Of a stretch of DNA of 64,000 nt, positions 24,688 to 33,999 are shown one piece after another. Source of the DNA: Gryllotalpicola protaetiae. GTDB taxonomy: Bacteria; Actinomycetota; Actinomycetes; Actinomycetales; Microbacteriaceae. Made by a program: the position numbers and the translations under genes. Every line of letters begins with the position of its first letter. Position 1 is the first letter of the stretch. The notes beneath the pieces are model-generated. The model saw only the letters and a list, made by a program, of their open reading frames with translations. It did no database searches and was not told where the DNA came from. The stretch spans positions 248,001-312,000 of the forward strand of contig NZ_CP032624.1 in the NCBI RefSeq assembly GCF_003627055.1, written 5' to 3'.

Positions 24688-26735
24688 AACTGGCCCAGCT
24701 GCGCGCACTGCGCGAACTGCGCGACCGCGGCAGCATCGCGGCCGTCGCCGCCGCCTTCCGCGTCACACCCTCGGCGGTCTCGCAGCAGCTCGCTGGCCTG
24801 CAGCGCTCGGTCGGCGTGCCGCTGACCCAGCTCGAGGGGCGTCGCACCGTGCTCACGGCCGCAGGGGCGGCACTCGCCGACGCCGCGGTCGCCGTGGAAT
24901 CCGCCCTCATCGACGCGGCCAACTCGATCACCGAGTTCCACGACGACTCGGCGGCACCCGTGTCGATCAGCGCCTTCCACTCGGCCGCCGTGTCGCTGTT
25001 CCCGGGGCTGCTGCACGCGTCGATCGCCGGCCGCCCCCGGCTCGTGCTGCGCGATCAAGACGTGCGGCAAGCCGACTACCCGGGGCTCGTCGCGGACACC
25101 GACCTCGTCATCGCGCAGCGGCTCGTCGGCAGCGACGAGTGGCCGGCCCAGCTCGCCGTGGTGCCGCTCGTCACCGAGCCGCTCGACCTCGTCTTCCGCG
25201 CCGGCCACCGGCTCGACACGGGCGACGACACCGCACCGGTCGGCGTGGCCGAGCTGCGCGGCCTGCAATGGATCGTCGCGCACGACGATGCGCCGCTGGC
25301 TGCCGCCGTGCACGCGATCGGGGCGGCAGCGGGCGCCGAGCCGCTCATCGCGCACCGCGTCAACGACTTCGCGGTGATGACGGCGATGCTCCAGGCATCC
25401 GACTGCATCGCCCTCATGCCGCGGCACACGGGCGCGTCGTACCGCGTGCAAGGCGTGCGCACCCGCCCGCTCGCGCAGGGCGCCGCCGCCATACGCCGCA
25501 TCGACGTGCTCGCCCGCCCCGACACGCTGCACCGCCGCGGGGTGCGCGCCGTCGTCGAGGCGCTGCGCACCCAAGCCGCCGCGCTCGTGCCCGCCGCCCT
25601 GCCGATCACGCGCCACCGCGGGTCCGCGGCGAGCGCTCCCCCGTTCCGCGCCGAGGTCGTCGGCAGTTACCTGCGCCCCGCCGCCGTCCGGCAGGCACGC
25701 GCGCAGCGCGACGCCGGGGCGATCGACGACGCGGCCCTGCGCGCCGTCGAAGACGACGCCGTGCGCGACGTGATCGCGAGGCAGGCGGATGCCGGGCTGC
25801 GCCTCGCCACCGACGGCGAGTTCCGCCGCGGCTCGTGGCAGTACGACTTCTTCGCGGGCCTCTCGGGCCTCACGGTGACGGGAGCCGACAGCGGGATCGA
25901 CCTCGGCGGCCTGCGCACGAGGAACCAGGCGATGTTCGTCGACGGCCGGCTCGGGTTCCCGCCCGGGCACCCCATGCTCGAGCACTTCGGGTTCCTGCGC
26001 GAGATCGCCCCAGCGGGCGTCACCCCGAAGCTGACGATCCCGTCACCCGCCGTGCTGCACTTCCGGCTCGACCGCGATGGGCTCGCGGGCGGGCCGTACG
26101 TCGACCACGAAGAGCTCTTCGACGACCTCGCCGCGACCTACCGCGACGCGGTGCGCGCCTTCTACGACGCGGGCTGCCGCTACCTGCAGTTCGACGACAC
26201 CACCTGGACGTACCTGTGCTCGCGGGCAGAGCGCGAGAAGGCGGCCGCCCGCGGCATCCGCATCGAGGGCCTCGCCGAGCGATATGCAGAGCTCATCAAC
26301 GCGTCGCTCGCCGGCAAGCCGAAGGACCTGGCCGTCACGACGCACGTATGCGGCGGCAATTTCCGCTCGGCCTGGATCTCGACGGGCGACTACGAGCCCG
26401 TCGCCGAGCAGCTGCTCGCCGGCACCGACTACGACGGCTATTTCCTCGAGTACGACAGCGAGCGCGCCGGCGGCTTCGAACCGCTGCGGCACGTTCCTTC
26501 CGGCCCCAAGCAGATCGTGCTCGGGCTGCTCACATCGAAGGACGGCGCGCTCGAGAACCCCGACGTGGTGAAGGCGCGCATCGACGAGGCGTCCCACTAT
26601 GTCGGCCTCGATCAGCTCGCCCTCAGCACCCAGTGCGGCTTCGCCTCGACGCAGGACGGGCACGCGCTCACCGAGGCGCAGCAGTGGGCGAAGGTGCGCG
26701 AGGTCGTCTCGATCGCAGGCGACGTCTGGGGCTGA
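24684..26735 (+). CDS. LysR-type regulator fused to a MetE-C/YxjG-like methyltransferase domain
   Basis: One uninterrupted 683-residue frame. Residues 1-60 form a LysR HTH (AAAFRVTPSAVSQQLAGLQR) and 90-302 the LysR effector domain. After a short linker (303-319), residues 320-683 are a methionine-synthase-like barrel of the YxjG type: PFRAEVVGSYLRP, TDGEFRRGSW, zinc ligands His554 and Cys556 (THVCGG), Glu589 and Cys651 (STQCGF). Divergent from metE, so it probably controls methionine genes. The zinc site looks intact, so the C-terminal part may be an active methyltransferase, a homocysteine sensor, or both. No folate-binding N-terminal half is present. Confidence 0.88.
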   Translation: MELAQLRALRELRDRGSIAAVAAAFRVTPSAVSQQLAGLQRSVGVPLTQLEGRRTVLTAAGAALADAAVAVESALIDAANSITEFHDDSAAPVSISAFHSAAVSLFPGLLHASIAGRPRLVLRDQDVRQADYPGLVADTDLVIAQRLVGSDEWPAQLAVVPLVTEPLDLVFRAGHRLDTGDDTAPVGVAELRGLQWIVAHDDAPLAAAVHAIGAAAGAEPLIAHRVNDFAVMTAMLQASDCIALMPRHTGASYRVQGVRTRPLAQGAAAIRRIDVLARPDTLHRRGVRAVVEALRTQAAALVPAALPITRHRGSAASAPPFRAEVVGSYLRPAAVRQARAQRDAGAIDDAALRAVEDDAVRDVIARQADAGLRLATDGEFRRGSWQYDFFAGLSGLTVTGADSGIDLGGLRTRNQAMFVDGRLGFPPGHPMLEHFGFLREIAPAGVTPKLTIPSPAVLHFRLDRDGLAGGPYVDHEELFDDLAATYRDAVRAFYDAGCRYLQFDDTTWTYLCSRAEREKAAARGIRIEGLAERYAELINASLAGKPKDLAVTTHVCGGNFRSAWISTGDYEPVAEQLLAGTDYDGYFLEYDSERAGGFEPLRHVPSGPKQIVLGLLTSKDGALENPDVVKARIDEASHYVGLDQLALSTQCGFASTQDGHALTEAQQWAKVREVVSIAGDVWG

Positions 26736-26748
26736 GCCGCAGCTCGCC

Positions 26749-28152
26749 TCAGTGGTGAAACGACTGGGTGGTCGGCGGCACGGGCGGCGGGGCATCCATG
26801 CTGTCGAGGTAGGCGACGCTCGCGCGCAGGTCGTGCAGGAAGTCACGCGCCAGGTTGCGGCCGAGGCCGTTGCGCACGACGATGCGCTGCACCCGTACGG
26901 TCTCTAGGTCGACGGGCAGCGGGTAGCTCGGCACGAGCCAGCCGTGACCGCGCAGCATCGCCGATAGGTCGTCGAGGGTCCACTTCCGCGCGGCGTCCGC
27001 TTTCAGCCGCCAGGCGAAGACCGGGATGTCGCTGCCGTCGCCGAGCAGCTCGAACGGCCCCAGCTTCGCGATCTCGCCTGAGAGGTACAGCGCGACGTCG
27101 CGCGTCGCGGCCTGCACCGCTGTGTAGCCGGCGCGCCCGAGCCGCAGGAACGTGTAGTACTGCAGCAGCACCTGCGCACCCGGCCGCGAGAAGTTGAGCG
27201 CGAAGGTCGGCAGATCGCCGCCGAGGTAGCTGACGCGGAACACGAGCTCCTCCGGCAGATCGTCGATCGTGCGCCACAGCACCCAGCCGAGCCCCGGGTA
27301 GACGAGCCCGTACTTGTGCGCCGAGGTGTTGATCGACGCGACCCGTGGCAGCCGGAAGTCCCACTCGAGGTCGGGCTGCAGGAACGGCGCGATCATCGCG
27401 CCCGATGCGCCGTCGACATGGATGCGGATGTCGAGGCCCGTACTCGCCTCGATGCGGTCGAGCGCCGCAGCGATCTCGGCGACCGGCTCGTAGGCGCCGG
27501 TGTAGGTCACGCCCATGATGGCGACGACGCCGATCGTGTTCTCGTCGACGTAGTCCTCGAGCCGGTACCCGTCGAGCACAGGGTGCTCGTCGCTGACGGG
27601 CACGTAGCGCGGTTCGACCTCGAAGTAGTTGCAGAACTTCTCCCAGCAGACCTGCACAGCCGAGCTCATGACGAGGTTCGGCCGGTCGGCCGGCTTCCCC
27701 GCCGCGCGCCGGGCGAGCTGCCAGCGGCGCTTGAGGGCGAGGCCGCCGAGCATGCACGCCTCTGACGAGCCGATCGTCGAGGTGCCGATCGCGCGCGCCG
27801 GGTCTGGCGCGTGCCACAGCTCGGCGAGCATCCGCCAGCACCGCTCTTCGATCGCCGCGGTCTGGGGGTACTCGTCCTTGTCGATCATGTTCTTGTCGAC
27901 GGTCTCGGCGTAGAGCTGATCAGCCTGGGGTTCCATCCACGTGCCGACGAAGGTCGCGAGGTTGAGCCGGGCGTTGCCGTCGAGCATCGCCTCGTCGTGC
28001 ACGATCTGATACGCCGTCTCCGGCAGCATCTCGTCGTCGGGGAAGTCGAACAGCGGCAGCTCGACCGCCTCCCCCGGGCGGGCGAACAGCGGGTTCAGGT
28101 CGACGCTGTCGCCGCGCAGGCCGCGGCGGTTCGAGGCATCCTGGCCAGTCAC
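26749..28152 (-). CDS. gadB: Glutamate decarboxylase
   Basis: A 467-residue PLP enzyme converting glutamate to GABA and CO2, consuming a proton. The PLP-binding Lys is in NTSAHKYGLVYPG; the cofactor-binding segments IGSSEACMLGGLALKRRW and HVDGASG are present, and length and motifs fit the bacterial GAD group. The start is GTG at 28152. No glutamate/GABA antiporter gene lies next to it; a glutaminase gene is 15 kb away. It converges on the LysR fusion gene with a 13-bp gap. Confidence 0.94.
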   Translation of the reverse strand: MTGQDASNRRGLRGDSVDLNPLFARPGEAVELPLFDFPDDEMLPETAYQIVHDEAMLDGNARLNLATFVGTWMEPQADQLYAETVDKNMIDKDEYPQTAAIEERCWRMLAELWHAPDPARAIGTSTIGSSEACMLGGLALKRRWQLARRAAGKPADRPNLVMSSAVQVCWEKFCNYFEVEPRYVPVSDEHPVLDGYRLEDYVDENTIGVVAIMGVTYTGAYEPVAEIAAALDRIEASTGLDIRIHVDGASGAMIAPFLQPDLEWDFRLPRVASINTSAHKYGLVYPGLGWVLWRTIDDLPEELVFRVSYLGGDLPTFALNFSRPGAQVLLQYYTFLRLGRAGYTAVQAATRDVALYLSGEIAKLGPFELLGDGSDIPVFAWRLKADAARKWTLDDLSAMLRGHGWLVPSYPLPVDLETVRVQRIVVRNGLGRNLARDFLHDLRASVAYLDSMDAPPPVPPTTQSFHH

Positions 28153-28177
28153 GCGGTCAGCGTAGCGATGCCGGGTT

Positions 28178-28567
28178 TCAGACGGCTATGGCCGCGCGCC
28201 GCCTGCGCAGCACGACCGCGCTCGAAACCGCGAGCACGACGATCCCGACGGCCTCGACGATCACGGTCTCGGGCACGAGCGTGAAGCTCCACACCTCGGT
28301 GATGCCGAAGATCCCGACGGTGAGCGCGAGCACGAGCGCGAGCAGGCTGACGATCAGGAACAGCAGGCTGAGCACCGTGGCGAGCGCGAGGAGGGGACCG
28401 CTTGTCACGAGCTCGGCGATCGCGAGCACGACCGCGGCGATGGTCTGAAGCACGAACAGCACGCCGAGCGAGCCGCCGACGCCGTCGAAGACGAGGAACA
28501 GGTGGATGCCGGCGACACCAAGCAGCAGCACGGCGCTGATGACCCTCAATACAAGTGGAAGACGCAT
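28178..28567 (-). CDS. Small four-TM membrane protein, function unknown
   Basis: A 129-residue protein with four hydrophobic segments and a basic tail (VVLRRRRAAIAV). I do not recognise a family with certainty. The ATG at 28567 places the first transmembrane segment at the N-terminus; a longer in-frame start would run into the sulfatase-like gene. It lies 31 bp after that gene on the same strand and could be a distal member of the large operon. Confidence 0.6.
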   Translation of the reverse strand: MRLPLVLRVISAVLLLGVAGIHLFLVFDGVGGSLGVLFVLQTIAAVVLAIAELVTSGPLLALATVLSLLFLIVSLLALVLALTVGIFGITEVWSFTLVPETVIVEAVGIVVLAVSSAVVLRRRRAAIAV

Positions 28568-28598
28568 ACCAAGACCACGAGAGTGCGGCCGCCCGGGT

Positions 28599-30200
28599 TC
28601 AAAAGGCGGCGAGGAAGCGGTCGCGGAAAGCATCCATGCGCTCGAGCGGAGCGGTGGGAGACGGGCGGATGCCTGACTGCCAGTGCCACGAGGCGATCGC
28701 CTTCATGACGCTCGGGTCCTTCGAGATGATGCCGATCGGCACGTCGTGGTTCGCGTGCGCGCCGCTCACGATCGCCGCCGGCTGGTGGTCGCCGAGAGCG
28801 ATCACGACGAGGTTCGGGTCGTCGACGTTGTGCAGGAAGTCGAACAGCGACCCCAGGGAGTACTGCACCGACTGCGCGTAGGCCTGCTGGACGCCGGCGG
28901 CGCTGCGCCACACGTCCTCGGCGGAGTCGCCCTCGGCCGGCTGCGGGCCGTAAATTGAGCCGTCGCCGACCGCGGACCATGGCACGGGCTGCGGCAGAGG
29001 CGCCCACGGCGTGTGCGATGACACGAGGTCGACCTCGGCCATCACCGGCTGGTGGGGGCCGGCGAGCTCGTGGTCGGCGAAGTACTTCCAGGTGTACTCG
29101 TCGGGGATGCGCGCGTAGCCGAACCTCGGGCCCTGGTAGCCGACGTTGTTCGCGGTGAGCAGCTCGTCGTAGTGGTAGAACGACGTGCCGAACGGCCACG
29201 GCTGCGCGTCCGACGGCACGTCGCTGACGGTCTTCCACCCTGCGTTGTGGAAGGCGTCGCTCAGCGTGAACCTCGTGCTGCGGATCACCTTGCTGTAGAT
29301 CGGCTGCTTGTCGACCCACAGCCCCGTCTGCAGGGTCGAATGGGCCAGCCAGCTGAGCCCGCCGAAGGTCGGCGAGGTGAGCCACGCGCTCTGCGCCGAG
29401 TAGCCGTCGGCGTCGAGCTGCGCCTGCCCGGCGTGCAGGGTCCGGTCGACGCCTTTCGAGAAGCCGGTGCCCTGCACCGCCACCTGGCCGTAGCTCTCGA
29501 CGAACGCGAACACGACGTCTTTGCCGCGCAGCGCCGTGAGCAGCTGCGACGGGGGCAGGCCGGCGTAGGCATCCGATGTGATCTCTGCGGGCAGCCGCGC
29601 GACGGCCGTGCGCGTCTCGGCCGCTTGCTGCGCAGCCTGGCCGATCGCGCCGATCGAGGCGGATGCCGCGACCGGCCGCCCCGGAATGATGGAGACCCCG
29701 ACCAGCGCGAGCACCCCCCAGGCCGCGGCGACCGCGACCAGCGTCGCGCCACCCGGGCGCGGCCGCGCCCTGACCGCCGCCGCGACCCGCAGCCCCGCCC
29801 ACGCGAGCGTCGCCATGACCGTCAGCGCGAGCAGCACCACCCCGACGAGCACCGCGACCGCCCACCCCGCGCCGATCGACGAGCGCAGCACGCCGAACGC
29901 GTCGATGAGCTGCGGGCTGTCGCTCGGGTCGAAGGGGATGTCGAGGGACTGCTCGAAGCCGAAATCGGCCGCGGCGGCGAGCAGTCCGGCGCCGACGAGC
30001 ACCCCGAACAGCACGGCGACAGCGACGCGCGCCGCCCGCCATGGCAGCAGTGCGAGCACGATGACGGCGACGATCGATTCGGCCGGCAGCGCGATCATGG
30101 CTGCCGCGCGGCGCGCGGCGAGCAGGCCCGGCACGAGCGGGATGAGGACGAGCAGGGCGACGGCGACGGCGGTGCCGGGCCGCAGGCGACGGCGGCTCAT
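28599..30200 (-). CDS. Membrane-anchored sulfatase/phosphatase-fold enzyme (LTA synthase-like layout)
   Basis: A 533-residue protein with about four N-terminal transmembrane segments (residues 1-190) and a large C-terminal domain of alkaline phosphatase/sulfatase type, probably outside the membrane. Fold-typical pieces are visible: DVVFAFVESYGQVAVQG near residue 240, SPTFGGLSWLAHSTLQTGLW (where the nucleophile Ser/Thr is expected), a VDLVSSHTPW segment and ALGDHQPAAIVSG. Such enzymes transfer or remove phospho- or sulfo-groups on envelope polymers and lipids. The ATG overlaps the RibD-like gene by 4 bp; it is the last of the seven coupled genes. Confidence 0.72.
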   Translation of the reverse strand: MSRRRLRPGTAVAVALLVLIPLVPGLLAARRAAAMIALPAESIVAVIVLALLPWRAARVAVAVLFGVLVGAGLLAAAADFGFEQSLDIPFDPSDSPQLIDAFGVLRSSIGAGWAVAVLVGVVLLALTVMATLAWAGLRVAAAVRARPRPGGATLVAVAAAWGVLALVGVSIIPGRPVAASASIGAIGQAAQQAAETRTAVARLPAEITSDAYAGLPPSQLLTALRGKDVVFAFVESYGQVAVQGTGFSKGVDRTLHAGQAQLDADGYSAQSAWLTSPTFGGLSWLAHSTLQTGLWVDKQPIYSKVIRSTRFTLSDAFHNAGWKTVSDVPSDAQPWPFGTSFYHYDELLTANNVGYQGPRFGYARIPDEYTWKYFADHELAGPHQPVMAEVDLVSSHTPWAPLPQPVPWSAVGDGSIYGPQPAEGDSAEDVWRSAAGVQQAYAQSVQYSLGSLFDFLHNVDDPNLVVIALGDHQPAAIVSGAHANHDVPIGIISKDPSVMKAIASWHWQSGIRPSPTAPLERMDAFRDRFLAAF

Positions 30201-30889
30201 CGGCAGCGCTCGGACAGGGCGTAGCGCAGCAGCACGACGTCGCCGATCCGGCGGGTCTCGAGCAGCGGGGCGCGCCGGGCGGCCGTCCACGGGAACGACG
30301 ACGGCTCGACCATGCGCGGCGCCCCGGCCTGCCCGACGAAGAACGGGGCGACGACGAGCTGCAGCTCGTCGACGAGGTCGTCGGCGAGGAACTGCGTCAG
30401 CACGCTGCCGCCGCCCTCGACCATCAGCCTGCGTACACCGCGCCTCTCGGCGAGCTCGGTCGCGAGCTCGCCCATCGGCACCCGGCCGTCACCGAGGCCG
30501 ACGACCGTGGCGCGGTCGCCGAGGCGCTTCCGCAGCTCGTCGGCGCGGTCGCACGGGCAGTACACGAGCTTCGCCGAGTCGCCCTGCGCGAAGAATGCGG
30601 CGTCGGGCGACAGCTCCCCGCTCGACGTCACGGTCACCTTCGCCGGCGACGGCGGCAGCCCGGCGGCGATGCGCCGATCGCGCCGGGCGGGGCTCTTCAC
30701 GAGCAGCCGCGCGTCGTCGCGGCGGATGGTGCTCGCCCCCACCAGGATCGCGTCCTGGCCTGCGCGCAACTCGTCGACCCGCTCGAGGTCGTCCCGGTTC
30801 GACATCGTGAGCCGTTCCGGCCGGGCGTCGTCGAGATAGCCGTCGAGCGACATCGCGCAGCTCACGGTGACGTACGGCCGCCGGGTCAC
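30197..30889 (-). CDS. RibD C-terminal/dihydrofolate reductase-like reductase
   Basis: A 230-residue NADPH-dependent reductase of the RibD_C group, which reduces pyrimidine or pterin-like substrates. Typical segments are SCAMSLDGYLDD at the start, AILVGASTIRRDDARLL, LMVEGGGSVLTQFLADDLVD and ELQLVVAPFFVG. The deaminase half of bifunctional RibD is absent. The GTG at 30889 overlaps the preceding stop by 4 bp. Beside a PTPS-like gene, this suggests reduction of a GTP-derived heterocycle; that is inference. Confidence 0.85.
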   Translation of the reverse strand: MTRRPYVTVSCAMSLDGYLDDARPERLTMSNRDDLERVDELRAGQDAILVGASTIRRDDARLLVKSPARRDRRIAAGLPPSPAKVTVTSSGELSPDAAFFAQGDSAKLVYCPCDRADELRKRLGDRATVVGLGDGRVPMGELATELAERRGVRRLMVEGGGSVLTQFLADDLVDELQLVVAPFFVGQAGAPRMVEPSSFPWTAARRAPLLETRRIGDVVLLRYALSERCR

Positions 30890-31794
30890 GCCCGCCTCCG
30901 CATGAGGACGAAGACGGCGCCAGGCAGCACCGCGATGAGCGCGAGCACGCCGAACGCCGCGCCCGCGGCCACGCCCGTCGCGGCCCCGAGCCCGGTTGCG
31001 GCTGCGAACAGGGAGGCGGATGCTTCGCGCGGACCCCACCCGCCCAGGTTGATCGGCAGCGACCCGGCGGTGAGCGCGAGCAGCGCCAGCGCGATCAGCT
31101 CGGGCAGCGGCGCATGCGCGCCGACCAGAAGCGCCGCGATGACGAAAGTCGCCGAATGCGCGCCCAGCACGACGACGGACGCGACGACCACCGTCACCCC
31201 GGTGCCGGGCTTCGCGAACACCGTGCGCAGCGCGGCGAGCTCGCGGCGCAGCATCCGCCGCCCCGCCCTGCTCGCCGCCACGGCGATCGCCGCCGCCGCG
31301 ACCAGCCCCGCAGTCGCAAGAGCGGGCCACGCCGCGGCGGCCAGCGCCGACCCGGCGCCGAGCGCGAGCAGCGCGACGGCGACGACGCACAGCTGGACGA
31401 GCTGGCCCGCCGTGCGCTCGCCCACAACGGCCCGTGCTGCGGCGGCCGTATCGCTGGCGGCGGTGGCGTGCCGCCACGCGCGGTCGACGTCGCCGACCAC
31501 TCCCCCGGGCAGCACAGAGTTGAGGAACTGGGAGCGGTAGTACTCGGCGACCGCGCGACGCCGTGTCAGGGGAACCCCGACCCGTGCGGCGAGCGCACGC
31601 CACCGCCATGCGGCGGCGGCCGTCGCGAGCGCCGTCAGCGCCAGCGCCGCGACGACGGCGGCCGGCGTGAGCGAGCGCACGCCGTGGACGAACGGCCCGG
31701 CGCCGACCGTCGCGGCCGTTCCGACGAGCACGGCTGCGCCGAGCCCGAGCGAGACCCACGCGCGGGTGCGGGCCGAGACGGTCAGCGCGGCCAT
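30886..31794 (-). CDS. UPF0104/LPG-synthase-TM-type membrane protein
   Basis: A 302-residue polytopic protein (about eight transmembrane segments) of the lysylphosphatidylglycerol synthase transmembrane family, related to lipid flippases. Characteristic parts are EYYRSQFLNSVLPGGVVGDV and SLPINLGGWGPREAS. The aminoacyl-transferase domain of MprF is missing, so a transport or flipping role is more likely than lysylation. It overlaps both neighbours in the operon (13 bp and 4 bp). Confidence 0.82.
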   Translation of the reverse strand: MAALTVSARTRAWVSLGLGAAVLVGTAATVGAGPFVHGVRSLTPAAVVAALALTALATAAAAWRWRALAARVGVPLTRRRAVAEYYRSQFLNSVLPGGVVGDVDRAWRHATAASDTAAAARAVVGERTAGQLVQLCVVAVALLALGAGSALAAAAWPALATAGLVAAAAIAVAASRAGRRMLRRELAALRTVFAKPGTGVTVVVASVVVLGAHSATFVIAALLVGAHAPLPELIALALLALTAGSLPINLGGWGPREASASLFAAATGLGAATGVAAGAAFGVLALIAVLPGAVFVLMRRRA

Positions 31795-32597
31795 GCGATC
31801 ACGTCCTCGTGCTGGATCTCGGCGCGTAGGGCGCCTGCCGCGAGCTGCGCCCGACGCCGGCCCAGGTAGTCCGCGGTCTCGGCGGCGAGGTCCGGCAGCA
31901 GCTCCTCCGCCGCACCCGCCCAGCCGGTGAGCCAGGTCGCGAACAGCGCCTCGTCGTCGGGGCCGAGGCGCCAGGGCGTCCGCTCGGTGCGCACCCGCCA
32001 GCCGATCGTGTCGAACAGCGCGCCGATCACCGCGACCGCGTCGGGCCCGAGCAGCCGGCGGTCGCCGGCCGCTCTCCGCTGATGGTCGTTGAACGCGGCG
32101 CGCAGGGTCTCGTCGAGCGCGTCGGGCGGGTCCAGCGCGACGTCGCCCGTCACCGTGAGGCTGAGCAGCGCGGGCACCCCTGCGTGCTGGCAGGCGGCGA
32201 CGATCGCCGCGGCTTCCTCGAGGGTGATCACGTCGAGCAGGGCTGAGGCCGTGATGAGCGACGCCCCGCCGAGCGAGTGCTCCGCGAGCTCCGCGAGCGG
32301 CTCGACGCTCGTGGTGACGAGCACGGGCCGGCCTGAGGCATCCGTCGCCGCACCCGGCGGGCGCCGCGCCAGGATCTCGTGGTCCCCGTCATGCAGCACC
32401 CAGTGCTGCGGGCCGGGCAGGCGCGGCGCGAGCCAGCGCATCATCGCGCCCGTGCCGCTGCCGAGGTCGTGGATGACGACGGGGCCGGGTGCGATGAGGT
32501 GCGCCGCCTGCGCGGCCAGCGCCTCGGACCTGGCCGCGTCGTCCGCGCCCTGGCGCAGGCCGAGCCAGTCGGCGGTGACGGTCGAGATGATGCTCAT
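31782..32597 (-). CDS. Class I SAM-dependent methyltransferase
   Basis: A 271-residue methyltransferase. SAM-binding motif I is VIHDLGSGTGAMMRWLA, followed by an acidic loop HDGDHEIL and a motif IV-like segment GASLITASALLDVIT. The ATG at 32597 overlaps the glycosyltransferase stop by 4 bp. The acceptor is unknown; position in the operon suggests modification of a glycosylated intermediate. Confidence 0.85.
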   Translation of the reverse strand: MSIISTVTADWLGLRQGADDAARSEALAAQAAHLIAPGPVVIHDLGSGTGAMMRWLAPRLPGPQHWVLHDGDHEILARRPPGAATDASGRPVLVTTSVEPLAELAEHSLGGASLITASALLDVITLEEAAAIVAACQHAGVPALLSLTVTGDVALDPPDALDETLRAAFNDHQRRAAGDRRLLGPDAVAVIGALFDTIGWRVRTERTPWRLGPDDEALFATWLTGWAGAAEELLPDLAAETADYLGRRRAQLAAGALRAEIQHEDVIAWPR

Positions 32598-33601
32598 GCG
32601 GCCCCCAGCACCCGGTCGACGTCGGCGACGGTGTCGGCCCATCGCGGCGCCCGGTGCGTCGCGACAACGGCCTCCGCCCGCAGCCGCGCGCGCAGCCGCG
32701 GGTTCGCAAGCCAGCGCCACAGCGCGTGCGCGAGCGCCTCCGGGTCGTCGGGCGGCACGAGCAGGGCGCCGCCGCCGGCGACGGCCTCGCCGATGCCGCC
32801 GGCGGCGCTCGCGATGACGGGGATCCCACGGCTGCGGGCGTCGGCGAGCGCCATGCCGAAGCTCTCGGCCCGCGACGGTGCGACGACGAGCCCCGCACCG
32901 CGGTAGGCCCGCTCCAGCTCGGCCGAGCGCAGCACGCCCGGCGTGCGCACGCGGCCCTCGAAGCGGGCCGCGGCGCGCGCGACCCCGGCCGCGAAATCGG
33001 GGGCGACGGCCAGCGAGCCGGCAAGGGTGCACGTCCACTCCCGGGCGCGCAGGCGGCTGAGCGCCTCGAGCAGCACGTCCTGCCCCTTGTGCGGCGCGAC
33101 CACGCCGACGCAGAGCAGCCGGTGCTCGGATCCGGGAGCGTGCCCCTGCGGGGCGCCGGACGCGCCCGGTAGCGCGACGCTCACCCGCTCCTCGTCGACG
33201 AGTCCGCGACGCACGAGCTCGCCCGCGGTCCACGCGCTCGTCGCGATCACCCGGCCGGCTGCCGCCAGCGCGCGGCGCTCGGCGTCGAGCGCGGCCCCGT
33301 CGGCGTCGGCGAACGCTCCGAGCACCATGTGGGCGAGGACGATGAGGCGGATGGCCGCCGCAGCCCCGATCGCATCGGGAGCCCACCCCGCGACCAGCCC
33401 GTCGACGAGCGCCACCGCACCGCGGGGAACCGCGGCGAGCGCGGCGGGCACGTCGGCGGCGGCGGCCGCCTCCAGCATCCGCACGTCCCAGCCGCGCTGC
33501 GCGAGCCCGTCACGCAGCCGTCGATCGTAGACGTTGCCGCCGCTCACCCGCTCGGGGTCGTCGATGCCGGCCGGCACGAGGAACCAGACCACGCGGGTCA
33601 C
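32594..33601 (-). CDS. GT4-family glycosyltransferase
   Basis: A 335-residue GT-B glycosyltransferase. The N-terminal half has [20 protein letters not shown]; the donor half has [18 protein letters not shown] and [20 protein letters not shown], typical of the GT4 nucleotide-sugar site. The GTG at 33601 gives a 4-bp overlap with the PTPS-like gene. Acceptor and sugar unknown. Confidence 0.88.
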   Translation of the reverse strand: MTRVVWFLVPAGIDDPERVSGGNVYDRRLRDGLAQRGWDVRMLEAAAAADVPAALAAVPRGAVALVDGLVAGWAPDAIGAAAAIRLIVLAHMVLGAFADADGAALDAERRALAAAGRVIATSAWTAGELVRRGLVDEERVSVALPGASGAPQGHAPGSEHRLLCVGVVAPHKGQDVLLEALSRLRAREWTCTLAGSLAVAPDFAAGVARAAARFEGRVRTPGVLRSAELERAYRGAGLVVAPSRAESFGMALADARSRGIPVIASAAGGIGEAVAGGGALLVPPDDPEALAHALWRWLANPRLRARLRAEAVVATHRAPRWADTVADVDRVLGAA

Positions 33602-33999
33602 AGCTCGACCTCGTAGGCGGCCCATGCGACGTGCGACTCGTGCAGCGTCACCGTGATGCCGGTGAGCCGGGCGGGCGCGAACTCGCCTGCCCGCGCCCGG
33701 GCCGCGAGCCCGTCGCCGATGAGCTGAGCCAGCCGCTCGGTGGTGGTGTTGACCCCGCGCAGCTCGGGCACGTCGTCGAGGTTGCGGTAGCTGAAGCCGC
33801 CGACCAGCTCGTGCAGCGCCTCCGTCGCGCGGCCGATGTCGATCACGATGCCGTCCTCGTCGAGCTCGGTCGCAGAGAAGGAGGCGTCGACGACGAAGGT
33901 CGCGCCGTGCAGCGCCTGCGCGGGCCCGAACGCCTCGCCTTTCAGGCTGTGCGCGATCATCATGTGGTCGCGCACGGTCACCGAGAACCTCGCGTTCAT
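33598..33999 (-). CDS. 6-pyruvoyl-tetrahydropterin synthase/QueD-family protein, divergent active site
   Basis: A 133-residue T-fold protein of the PTPS/QueD family, which normally converts dihydroneopterin triphosphate. The first zinc His (His17, [10 protein letters not shown]) and second (His31, LHGATF) are present, but the third, normally in HGH, is Ala33, and no Cys stands where the catalytic Cys is expected ([12 protein letters not shown]). The C-terminal His/Glu pair is kept ([13 protein letters not shown]). It may therefore catalyse a different step. Coupled by 4-bp overlaps to both neighbours. Confidence 0.8.
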   Translation of the reverse strand: MNARFSVTVRDHMMIAHSLKGEAFGPAQALHGATFVVDASFSATELDEDGIVIDIGRATEALHELVGGFSYRNLDDVPELRGVNTTTERLAQLIGDGLAARARAGEFAPARLTGITVTLHESHVAWAAYEVEL

